Shown here piece by piece: positions 1-6,620 of a stretch of 17,002 bases of DNA. This stretch comes from Spirochaeta sp. GTDB taxonomy: Bacteria; Spirochaetota; Spirochaetia; UBA9216. The notes under the pieces are model-generated. The model did not search any database, was not told the origin of the DNA, and was given only the letters and a program-made list of their open reading frames with translations. The stretch spans positions 1 through 17,002 of the forward strand of contig DMKD01000074.1 of NCBI GenBank assembly GCA_003454605.1. The letters run 5' to 3'. How positions within the stretch are numbered: position 1 is the stretch's first letter; every line of letters starts with the position of its first letter. The translations under genes and the position numbers were made by a program.

Positions 1-496
1 TGCAGTCTTTGAAGATAACGTCCTGCAGTCCAGCTGAAACAAATGATGAATAGTATAGGTCGCAGCTGGTGAATCCTCCATCCGTAAATCTGACTCCGTT
101 GAAATTAGTGTGAAGAAGCTCGGAATCATCAAAGGCACAGTTCCTGAACACGGAGCAAGCAAAAACTGAATATCTTATATCAACAGATGAGAAGCTGCAG
201 TCGTGAAACTCACAAAAATCAAAGAAACAGAGTTTGATTGACACTTCATCGAATATAACATCCCTGAATATGGTTTTAGAAAATTTGGAGGTAAGAATGT
301 TGCGGCAGGGGATTTTAATATTACTGATTCTGGCTTTGGCAAGTGAGAAATTCGTTACTTCATCACAGTCACTGAGCATCTCAACAGTCGACATCAGGAA
401 ATTTCCAGGTTCCTCGATATGACCGAAGCAGTACTTGCTTCCGGTAACCGCATATTCATTACAATTTTCCTTTGCGCATTTTCGGGATGAAAACAT
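1..496 (-). CDS. Pentapeptide-repeat protein with N-terminal Cys/His motif (partial, 3' end outside window)
   Basis: Reading the minus strand from the ATG at 496 gives 165 codons without a stop to the window edge, so the C-terminus is missing. Residues 1-30 carry C7-x4-C12-x10-C23-x2-H26, a pattern that could bind one zinc ion. From about residue 45 onward the protein shows a five-residue periodicity with Phe, Leu or Ile at the centre, for example CEFHD-CSFSS-VDIRY and CAFDD-SELLH-TNFNG. That is the signature of the pentapeptide-repeat fold, a right-handed quadrilateral beta helix. Such proteins are often protein-binding or DNA-mimicking scaffolds, but the exact role cannot be read from the sequence. 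No signal peptide is visible, so a cytoplasmic location is likely. There is no Shine-Dalgarno motif before the ATG. The gene is divergent from the zinc-ribbon/murI cluster. The fold call is firm; function is unknown. Confidence 0.8.
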   Translation of the reverse strand, partial: MFSSRKCAKENCNEYAVTGSKYCFGHIEEPGNFLMSTVEMLSDCDEVTNFSLAKARISNIKIPCRNILTSKFSKTIFRDVIFDEVSIKLCFFDFCEFHDCSFSSVDIRYSVFACSVFRNCAFDDSELLHTNFNGVRFTDGGFTSCDLYYSSFVSAGLQDVIFKDC

Positions 497-501
497 AATT
501 A

Positions 502-530
502 AATATATCAGTGTTTTCGTTTTTGGTCGA
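502..530 (-). promoter_or_regulatory. Candidate promoter for the pentapeptide-repeat gene
   Basis: On the minus strand TCGACC (525-530) and TATATT (502-507) are separated by 17 bases, resembling sigma-70 -35 and -10 elements (4/6 and about 5/6 matches). The -10 ends only five bases before the ATG at 496, so a transcript from here would be leaderless or nearly so, in line with the absence of a ribosome binding site. The region is AT-rich, so chance matches are possible. Confidence 0.3.
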
Positions 531-547
531 CTTTTTTTTACACGGCA

Positions 548-575
548 TTGAGACTGGACAACCAAAGCCTATACG
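548..575 (+). promoter_or_regulatory. Candidate promoter for the zinc-ribbon/murI/rsgA/mutS2 cluster
   Basis: TTGAGA (548-553, 5/6 match to a -35) is followed after 16 bases by TATACG (570-575, 4/6 match to a -10). Transcription would begin about 582, just before the ATG at 590, leaving a very short leader. This would also argue against the alternative TTG start at 548. Prediction from sequence only. Confidence 0.25.
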
Positions 576-589
576 GTTATTATTTCTAT

Positions 590-880
590 ATGTCATATTG
601 TTATGCTTGCGGTCATCAATTCCCCGATGATATAAATGTGTACCGAAGTACCGAATGCCCTTCATGCGGAAAAGATGTGAAAGTCTGCCTGAATTGTGAA
701 TTTTACAGCCCCGGCTCGAATATGGACTGCAGAGAACATATCAGCGAAGCCGTTAAGGACAAAGATAGATCCAATTTCTGTGATTATTTTAAATTGGGAA
801 GCAGATCTGCATCAGGTAATATAAATAAGAAATCTGATAAAGCACGTTCTGATTTCAACAGCCTTTTCGGTGATGAATAA
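590..880 (+). CDS. Small eight-cysteine zinc-ribbon-like protein, function unknown
   Basis: This 96-residue protein has eight cysteines in two groups: C4-x2-C7 with C23-x2-C26, and C33-x2-C36 with C47 and C64. The spacing suggests two zinc sites. The second half carries PGSNMDCREH (41-50) and DKDRSNFCDYF (57-67), a pattern I associate with a widespread conserved family of small bacterial proteins of unknown function. The tail after residue 70 is polar and probably disordered. The frame is open further upstream to a TTG at 548, but the cysteine motif begins right after the ATG at 590, so that start is preferred. Neither start has a clear ribosome binding site. The stop codon overlaps the beginning of murI, implying co-transcription and perhaps translational coupling. 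A role as a metal-binding adaptor or nucleic-acid binder would be a guess. Confidence 0.75.
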   Translation: MSYCYACGHQFPDDINVYRSTECPSCGKDVKVCLNCEFYSPGSNMDCREHISEAVKDKDRSNFCDYFKLGSRSASGNINKKSDKARSDFNSLFGDE

Positions 881-1664
881 TTCCCCCATTCTTTTTTTTG
901 ATTCCGGAATCGGCGGACTCCCGTATCTGGAGTGGCTGAAGGTCCGTATGCCTGAAGAATCGTTTATTTACATTGCAGATAACAAGAATTTCCCATATGG
1001 GACCAAAAGCAGGGAGCAGCTGATCGATATTATACATGACACAATGGATGAGGCAGTTGATAAGTACAGCCCCAAGGCCTCTGTTATAGCCTGCAATACT
1101 GCATCGGTGATAAGCCTTGATCATCTTCGCTCTAATTTTGATTTTCCATTTATCGGGGTTGTTCCTGCAATAAAACCAGCGGCTTTTTTGTCTGAGAATA
1201 AAAAGATCGGTCTAATGGCTACTAATAGGACAATTGAAGATAAATATACTGAAAAACTGATTATTGAACATGCATCAGACTGTGAGGTGTTTCGATATGC
1301 CGGAACAGAAATTATTGACTTCATCGAAAACGAACTAAGCTCCGCAAAATCTGGAGAGAGAGAGACTGTTATTGATCCTGCTGTGAAATTTTTCCATGAA
1401 AAAGAAGTCGACATTGTCGTTCTTGGCTGTACACATTTTCTCCTTCTTGAAAATGAACTGCAGAATGCTCTCGGACCGCAAATTAAGATTATTGATTCAA
1501 GAGAGGGTGTGGGAAGGCAGATTGTAAGAGTTTTAAAAGATAAAGATATTTTATCTGCTAAGAAGCAGAGTGATCTTTTTGTTCTCACCGGGCAAGGCGA
1601 TGAAGAAAAAAAGATAAAAAACTATCGCTGGATATCGAAGAAATACGGCCTATGCGCGGTCTAG
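873..1664 (+). CDS. murI: Glutamate racemase
   Basis: MurI interconverts L- and D-glutamate without a cofactor and so supplies the D-Glu of peptidoglycan in the cytoplasm. The 263-residue length is normal for the family. Both catalytic cysteines are present in their usual settings: C74 in IACNTAS and C186 in LGCTHF. The N-terminal D10-S11-G12-x-G14-G15 loop and the PYG segment (41-43), which contact substrate, are also conserved. The start is ATG 873, overlapping the end of the upstream zinc-ribbon gene by 8 bases; an in-frame GTG lies directly before it at 870. The 3' end overlaps rsgA by 13 bases, so the genes very likely share a transcript. No ribosome binding site is obvious, as expected if translation is coupled to the upstream gene. 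Confidence 0.95.
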   Translation: MNNSPILFFDSGIGGLPYLEWLKVRMPEESFIYIADNKNFPYGTKSREQLIDIIHDTMDEAVDKYSPKASVIACNTASVISLDHLRSNFDFPFIGVVPAIKPAAFLSENKKIGLMATNRTIEDKYTEKLIIEHASDCEVFRYAGTEIIDFIENELSSAKSGERETVIDPAVKFFHEKEVDIVVLGCTHFLLLENELQNALGPQIKIIDSREGVGRQIVRVLKDKDILSAKKQSDLFVLTGQGDEEKKIKNYRWISKKYGLCAV

Positions 1665-2581
1665 TTCATTACGGAATTAATAATATTTATACCGTCAATA
1701 CTGAAGATGGCATCTTCGAGTGTCGTATCAAGGGAAAGAAACTAAAATCTGATAGAAAGGAGTACAATCCGATATGCTCCGGCGATTGGGTTGAGCTTAT
1801 TAAGGACGAAAATCACCCCGGGAAGGGAATGATAACCGAGCGTCACGATAGAGAGAATGCTTTTGCCCGGTGGAACCGCAAGAGAGCAAATGTTCAGACA
1901 ATTGCCGCGAATATTGATCTTCTTGTATGTATTCTTTCACCCGAATCTCCGCCTTTCAGACCAAGATTTGCCGATAGAGTTCTCGTGAATGCAGAAGATA
2001 ATTTTCCTGTCCTAATAGTGTTGAACAAGATCGATCAGGAAATAGACGATGAAACAGAGCGGCGCATAAGCGGATGGATGAAAATGGGTTATGAAGTTAT
2101 AAGAACAAGCGCTAAAACCGGATATGGAGTAGATCAGTTAAAGTCAATTATCGAGGGTAAAACCGCTGCCTTTGTTGGGCAGTCGGGTGTTGGTAAATCT
2201 TCGCTTCTTAATGCCGTTGAGCCGGGTTTGAATTTCAGAGTCGGAGATGTTTCAGAGAAATTCAATAAGGGGACGCATACCACCTGCTTTGCGGTGCTCG
2301 ATTCATGGAAGGACGGAATAATTATTGATACCCCTGGAATAAAGGAAATTGATCCTGTAGGGATTGAACCGGAGATCCTTTCACATTTTATGAGGGATTT
2401 TAAACCCTATCTCGGGAAATGTGCTCATTCGGTATGTATGCACCGTGATGAACCCGGGTGTGCGGTTAAACAGGCGGTAGAGGACGGAGCCGTTCTTGAA
2501 GAGCGTTATTCCAGTTATCTGAGAATACTCCAGGATCTGGAACATAGACTGAAACTGAATAAATACCGAAAGGAGACATGA
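1652..2581 (+). CDS. rsgA: Small ribosomal subunit biogenesis GTPase RsgA
   Basis: RsgA (YjeQ) is a GTPase that acts in late maturation of the 30S ribosomal subunit. The 309-residue protein shows the family's circularly permuted GTPase order: G4 NKID at 125-128 comes first, then the P-loop GQSGVGKSS (176-184), G2 KGTHTT (206-211) and G3 DTPG (226-229). An N-terminal OB-fold region precedes it. The C-terminal zinc knuckle C257-x4-C262-x-H264-x5-C270 matches the classical RsgA pattern exactly. The start at ATG 1652 lies inside the end of murI, and the TGA stop (2579-2581) sits in an ATGA sequence just before mutS2. Nothing is missing; this is a confident call. Confidence 0.95.
   Translation: MRGLVHYGINNIYTVNTEDGIFECRIKGKKLKSDRKEYNPICSGDWVELIKDENHPGKGMITERHDRENAFARWNRKRANVQTIAANIDLLVCILSPESPPFRPRFADRVLVNAEDNFPVLIVLNKIDQEIDDETERRISGWMKMGYEVIRTSAKTGYGVDQLKSIIEGKTAAFVGQSGVGKSSLLNAVEPGLNFRVGDVSEKFNKGTHTTCFAVLDSWKDGIIIDTPGIKEIDPVGIEPEILSHFMRDFKPYLGKCAHSVCMHRDEPGCAVKQAVEDGAVLEERYSSYLRILQDLEHRLKLNKYRKET
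2571..2575 (+). promoter_or_regulatory. Ribosome binding site that fixes the mutS2 CTG start
   Basis: AGGAG at 2571-2575 is the only strong Shine-Dalgarno motif at this junction. It lies 7 bases before CTG 2583, an optimal distance, but only 2 bases before the out-of-frame ATG at 2578, whose reading frame ends after 15 codons. This supports CTG 2583 as the mutS2 start. Confidence 0.6.
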
Positions 2582-2582
2582 G

Positions 2583-4940
2583 CTGGAGAATCAAACTATC
2601 GAACTGCTTGAGTTTGATCAAATAAGAGATGACATCGCCTCATACGCCAAATCACCCGGCGGTGCAGCACTAGTCAGGGCTCAGGGATTTGAAACAGACA
2701 ACACGATACTCGAAAAAAAGAAAGATATAGTAACTGACTGGAAAAAACTGCTTGAATCAGATTTGAAGCCGCCTGAGTTGTATTTCCCAGACATAGATTT
2801 CACAGCCAAGCTGGAAAAAAGCGGTACAGTCCTGGAAGGTATACAGCTCGCTGATGCAGCTGAGTATATTAAGTCTTCAGAAAAGATGAAAATCTTCTGT
2901 GAAAAACAGCCCGAGGGAATAAAACTCTCCGGAGCGCTCCTGCAGGAAGCCGGTCTTCTGCCTGAACTGGGGCAGTACTCAAAGGCGATTTACAGTGAAA
3001 TCAATCCCGACGGCACTGTAAAAGAAAATCATCCCCTGCTTAAAAGTGCCAGAGCAAGAATTGCCGGCCTTCACGGCCGGATAAACAGAATTACCTCAGG
3101 GTATATGAATGACGCTAGAGATATCTGGCAGTCAGCTACCTCGACTCAGCGTGACGGCAGAATTGTCCTGCCGCTGAAAGCAAACTACAAAGGCAGGATT
3201 AAGGGCCTTGTGCATGAGGTCTCTTCATCCGGCGCAACAGTTTTTATAGAACCTTTTGATCTCGTCGAGCTTAATAACGACATGGCCTATGAACAGAGCA
3301 TGCTGAATCAGCAGGTGATAAAAATACTGCGCGCGCTCACCGACCGGCTTCGCGAAACCGCCGGAGAGTTTAAACTTCTTCTGGATCAGGTATCCTACAT
3401 AGACAGCTGGTATGCAAGAGCATCCTACAGCAAAAGGAATAATTGCATCAGGCCTCTGCATAAGGAATCAGGAATCGTTTTAAAGAACGGCAGACACCCC
3501 CTGCTTGGTAAAACAGCAGTGCCGATCAGTCTCAGCTTTGCCGATGACCTTACTATCCTTATTATTACCGGTCCCAATGCCGGCGGGAAAACTGTTACTT
3601 TGAAAACCTGCGGATTGTTTGTACTGATGAATCAATTCGCAAGCGAACTGCCGGCTGATGAAGGAACGGCAATCGGCCTGTATGAAAATATCTTTGCCGA
3701 TATCGGTGATGACCAGTCAATAGAAGAATCTTTATCCACCTTTTCCGGACACATGAAGAGAATTAGCGAGGTTATTAACAGTGCCGGTACAAACTCTCTC
3801 GTGCTGCTGGATGAGCTTGGGTCCGGTACCGACCCCTCCCAGGGATCGGCAATCGCAATGGGAGTGCTTGAACACCTTCGTTCCAGAGATATAGCTACTA
3901 TAGTTACTACTCACCACGCAGCTGTTAAAAATTTCGGCTACACACATAAGGGCGCGGTTAATGCATCCGTATCATTTGATGCTGAAACAATGAGACCGAC
4001 ATATGAGATCATTGAAGGTGTGCCCGGAGAGAGCCATGCTGTAGAGATTGCTGAGTCTATGGGACTGCCTGAATCAATCATCGCAAGAGCAGGTGAATAT
4101 CTTGACAGCGGGGACGCAACTGTTTCCGAGATGATTCGTGAGCTTGAAAACCGCCAGTATCAGATTATAGAACGGGATCGAAAACTTGCAGAAGAAGAAG
4201 CAAGAAATAAAGAAGATCGTCGGATCCTTGATCTTACGAGACTGAAACTGAGACAGGCTGAACATCAGATAAATCAGCAGGATTACAGCAGGCTTAAAAC
4301 CTTTGTGAAAGATTCAAGGCGCGATCTTGAGAATCTGGTACGTGAATTGAGAGAGGGGGAGATAACAAAAGAGAAGACCCGGAAGGTTAAGGAGCATATA
4401 GCCTCACTCAACGAGAAACTAGATAAAGAGAAAGAATCAATTGAAAATCTGGAAGATGAACTTTCTTCATATGATACGAATTCTGAACTCAGGGAAACTG
4501 TTTTTGAAGCCGGCCTGGAAGTAAGATATGCAAAAAATAACAGGACGGGAGTCATTGTTGAAGCACGGAAGAATGATAGCTGGCTTGTAGCATTCGGTAA
4601 CATTAAGCTGACTATCAAAGAGACGGAACTGAAGGCGGAAAAAAAGAAAAAGAACGATAAGCATGTAATAAGTTCAGGAAGTGCGGGCTTTTCGGCTAGA
4701 GCAGTATTCGAGCTTGATCTGAGGGGGATGCGCGTCTATGAAGCTGAAGCCGCCCTTCATAAACAGATAGATTCCGCTCTTTTGAGCGGTCTCACAGATT
4801 TTAGTATTATTCACGGCCTAGGCGAGGGTATTCTTCAGAAAACGGTACATGATTTTCTTAAAACCTGCAGTTCGGTAAAAGATTATGAATATTCTGATCC
4901 TGAGCAGGGCGGATTCGGAAAGACAGTTGTTAAGCTCTGA
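2583..4940 (+). CDS. mutS2: MutS2 family ATPase/endonuclease, apparent CTG start
   Basis: MutS2 is a MutS relative lacking the mismatch-recognition domain. It is linked to suppression of recombination and, in Bacillus, to rescue of collided ribosomes. From CTG 2583 the product is 785 residues, a normal family length, and begins with ENQTIELLEFDQIRDDIASY, closely matching typical MutS2 N-termini. The ATPase carries Walker A GPNAGGKT (330-337), Walker B ending DELGSGTD (410-417) and the TTHH switch (442-445). A charged coiled-coil stretch spans about 455-635, followed by a KOW-like segment. The C-terminal Smr nuclease domain has LDLRG (711-715) and HGLGEG (744-749). No in-frame ATG exists in the N-terminal region: the frame opens after a stop at 2556-2558, and the next common start, TTG 2763, would remove 60 conserved residues. 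A lost base near 2580 is the alternative explanation. The family call is certain; the start is likely. Confidence 0.93.
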   Translation: MENQTIELLEFDQIRDDIASYAKSPGGAALVRAQGFETDNTILEKKKDIVTDWKKLLESDLKPPELYFPDIDFTAKLEKSGTVLEGIQLADAAEYIKSSEKMKIFCEKQPEGIKLSGALLQEAGLLPELGQYSKAIYSEINPDGTVKENHPLLKSARARIAGLHGRINRITSGYMNDARDIWQSATSTQRDGRIVLPLKANYKGRIKGLVHEVSSSGATVFIEPFDLVELNNDMAYEQSMLNQQVIKILRALTDRLRETAGEFKLLLDQVSYIDSWYARASYSKRNNCIRPLHKESGIVLKNGRHPLLGKTAVPISLSFADDLTILIITGPNAGGKTVTLKTCGLFVLMNQFASELPADEGTAIGLYENIFADIGDDQSIEESLSTFSGHMKRISEVINSAGTNSLVLLDELGSGTDPSQGSAIAMGVLEHLRSRDIATIVTTHHAAVKNFGYTHKGAVNASVSFDAETMRPTYEIIEGVPGESHAVEIAESMGLPESIIARAGEYLDSGDATVSEMIRELENRQYQIIERDRKLAEEEARNKEDRRILDLTRLKLRQAEHQINQQDYSRLKTFVKDSRRDLENLVRELREGEITKEKTRKVKEHIASLNEKLDKEKESIENLEDELSSYDTNSELRETVFEAGLEVRYAKNNRTGVIVEARKNDSWLVAFGNIKLTIKETELKAEKKKKNDKHVISSGSAGFSARAVFELDLRGMRVYEAEAALHKQIDSALLSGLTDFSIIHGLGEGILQKTVHDFLKTCSSVKDYEYSDPEQGGFGKTVVKL

Positions 4941-4961
4941 TACAGGCGTTTTGGTGGTTAA

Positions 4962-5360
4962 ATGGTTTACAGTCAAAAGATAAGAGAATTAGATAAGAAG
5001 TTGAAAAATGTATTTGATCTTATTGACGATTTTCTAGAAAACAATTACGGTAACAAGTATCATTTACATCCGAACCGGCCTAAGCGCGGTGCTACAGCCA
5101 ATAAGGCCAGTGACGGGTTGTTTAATGTAGGAGCAAGTTTCAGTGCCGGCTATGGTTCAGTCCATGGAAGAGGATATGTCGTCGAGGTGGATCTCGCAAC
5201 CCTTGACCACGTTCCCGACCAGGTACAAAGAGATATTGAGAAAGAGGTAGTCGATCTATTGCGGGGTATCATACCTGAATACTTTCCTAATCAGGATATA
5301 AAGGTAAGCAGGGACGGAAATGTGCTGAAAATTTATGGTGAACTAGTAATTAATGATTAA
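4962..5360 (+). CDS. Conserved-looking hypothetical protein, 132 residues
   Basis: I do not recognise a named family. The protein opens with a charged helix-like segment (residues 1-28). A basic stretch with HPNRPKRGATANK (36-48) follows, then a Gly/Ser-rich region GASFSAGYGSVHGRGY (57-72), and a mixed second half with another helix (about 86-104) and a probable beta hairpin at the end. There are no cysteines, no signal peptide and no membrane segment, so it should be soluble and cytoplasmic. It starts 21 bases after mutS2 with only a weak ribosome binding site (GGTGG, 4953-4957). It sits between mutS2 and the V-ATPase promoter region, so it probably ends the upstream transcript. The codon pattern looks like that of its neighbours, which argues that it is a real gene. 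Confidence 0.7.
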   Translation: MVYSQKIRELDKKLKNVFDLIDDFLENNYGNKYHLHPNRPKRGATANKASDGLFNVGASFSAGYGSVHGRGYVVEVDLATLDHVPDQVQRDIEKEVVDLLRGIIPEYFPNQDIKVSRDGNVLKIYGELVIND

Positions 5361-5395
5361 AATTTAAGAAAATGTGCTTTTTTTGCCGAACAAAT

Positions 5396-5424
5396 TTGCA
5401 TTGGTAATCAAGGTTTAATAATAT
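5396..5424 (+). promoter_or_regulatory. Candidate promoter of the V-ATPase operon
   Basis: The 96-base gap before atpE is very AT-rich and holds TTGCAT (5396-5401) and TAATAT (5419-5424) separated by 17 bases. A better -10 by itself, TATAAA (5422-5427), overlaps it but has less favourable spacing. This is the only sizeable gap before seven closely spaced ATPase genes, so a promoter is expected here. The exact boxes are a prediction. Confidence 0.4.
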
Positions 5425-5456
5425 AAAATAATAGATATTGTATATGTGAGGGAAAT

Positions 5457-6062
5457 ATGGATGTTCAACTCAAAGAGCTATTAGAAAAAATCAATAAAGA
5501 CGGAGTCGAAACAGCTGATCAGAAGGCTTCAGAAATTATAGCGGATGCTGAAAAAAAAGCTGCCGATATCATCGCAAAAGCAAGAAAAAACGCAGATAAA
5601 ATCATTTCTGACGGTGAAGCGGAAGCTGCAAAGGCTGAAACCGGGGGCAAGGCCGCAATTGCTCAGGCCGGACGAGATCTCGTTCTTAAAACAAAGACCG
5701 AGATTGAAATATTATTTAAATCGATCGTTGATTCCGATACAAAAGCTGCAATGTCAGGCAAGACGCTCGAAGATGCTGTTGTGACTGTTGTGAAGGCCTG
5801 GGCCGATAAGGGCGATTATACCGTACAGCTTTCTGAAAAGGATTTTACCGAGCTCCAAAGCAGTCTTAATTCAAAGCTTGCAGCTGAACTGAAGAAAGGT
5901 GTTGAAATCAAACCATTCGCAGGTATCGAATCAGGTTTCAGAATGACCGAAAAAGACGGAGCTTCATATTTTAATTTCACGGCCGAAGCGGTGGCGGCAA
6001 ATTTGGCTGAACTGCTCAATCCGAAACTCTCAGGAATTATTACACATTCAGTGAAGGAGTAG
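5457..6062 (+). CDS. atpE: V-type ATP synthase subunit E
   Basis: Subunit E forms the peripheral stalk (stator) that holds the A3B3 head against rotation. The 201-residue protein has the family's layout. A long Ala/Lys/Glu-rich helix at about residues 1-75, with heptad-like alanine spacing, should form a coiled coil, and a globular C-terminal half (about 95-201) would bind the head. Sequence conservation in this family is low, so the call leans on this architecture and on the position as first gene of the ATPase operon, as in Borrelia and Treponema. The start at ATG 5457 has a GAGGGA ribosome binding site just upstream. In other V-ATPases E pairs with a small G/H subunit, but no such gene lies in this operon. 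Confidence 0.88.
   Translation: MDVQLKELLEKINKDGVETADQKASEIIADAEKKAADIIAKARKNADKIISDGEAEAAKAETGGKAAIAQAGRDLVLKTKTEIEILFKSIVDSDTKAAMSGKTLEDAVVTVVKAWADKGDYTVQLSEKDFTELQSSLNSKLAAELKKGVEIKPFAGIESGFRMTEKDGASYFNFTAEAVAANLAELLNPKLSGIITHSVKE
6054..6059 (+). promoter_or_regulatory. Ribosome binding site that decides the TTG start of the DUF2764-like gene
   Basis: AAGGAG lies in the last codons of atpE, 6 bases before TTG 6066. No ATG occurs nearby in the frame until deep in the gene, and the sequence after the TTG matches the family's usual N-terminus, so the TTG is accepted as the start. Confidence 0.7.
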
Positions 6063-6065
6063 GTT

Positions 6066-6620
6066 TTGGCTGCATATTATTATACGGTAGCATCGCTTCC
6101 GATGCTCATCCTTGATCAGGACCCCCCGGTCAGCCTCGAATATTTCCTAGAGAACTGCCGTTACACAATGAGTGAAGACGACTATGCAACGCTTATTTCG
6201 GCGGAAATTATTCCAAAACAACAATCAACAAACAGCACAATTTCGATGTGGCAGAATTGGGAACGTTCATTGAGAAATGAACTATCCGCAGTAAGAAGCC
6301 AGAAGACCGGGATTGACTATGAAAAGTATCTCCGTGAAGGAGACAGTTCGACCGGTGTTTTTGATGCTGTGAGGGACGCAAGCGGCGCTGCCAATCCAAA
6401 AATTGGCGAGGACATCCTCGACGCTGCCAGATGGAGATATCTTGATGAGCTTGAGAGTACTCACAACTTCGATTTAACCAAACTCATCGTCTATTATCTG
6501 AAACTTCAGATTGCTGAACGCAGGAATTTAATGAATTTCAAGAATGGTGAAGAGAAATACAAGGGAATATATCAGGACATCACGGAAAAAATACATCAAG
6601 CATACGATGGAGAATTATAG
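6066..6620 (+). CDS. DUF2764-family V-ATPase-associated protein, possible C-subunit substitute
   Basis: This 184-residue protein starts at TTG with AAYYYTVASLPMLILD, the N-terminal pattern I associate with DUF2764 proteins. That family sits between the E and A genes in spirochaete, chlamydial and some Bacteroidetes V-ATPase operons (for example BB0095 in Borrelia burgdorferi). It is predicted to be mostly helical, with no membrane segment or signal. Its function has not been settled in the literature I know. The operon has no recognisable C (d) subunit, the socket joining the rotor shaft to the K ring, and the slot between E and A is where C is found in Enterococcus. A C-like role is therefore a reasonable inference. 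It abuts atpA, whose ATG directly follows its stop codon, so co-expression is tight. Confidence 0.82.
   Translation: MAAYYYTVASLPMLILDQDPPVSLEYFLENCRYTMSEDDYATLISAEIIPKQQSTNSTISMWQNWERSLRNELSAVRSQKTGIDYEKYLREGDSSTGVFDAVRDASGAANPKIGEDILDAARWRYLDELESTHNFDLTKLIVYYLKLQIAERRNLMNFKNGEEKYKGIYQDITEKIHQAYDGEL

Noticed and set aside
459..665. Minus-strand open frame of 68 codons
   Set aside because: It overlaps the divergent gap and two better supported genes, and its sequence is low in complexity without family features.
1121..1588. Minus-strand open frame of 155 codons inside murI
   Set aside because: Ser-rich shadow frame opposite a certain gene; its composition mirrors the codons of murI.
2763..4940. 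TTG at 2763 as the mutS2 start
   Set aside because: It would remove 60 residues that match the conserved MutS2 N-terminus, and the better placed AGGAG supports CTG 2583.
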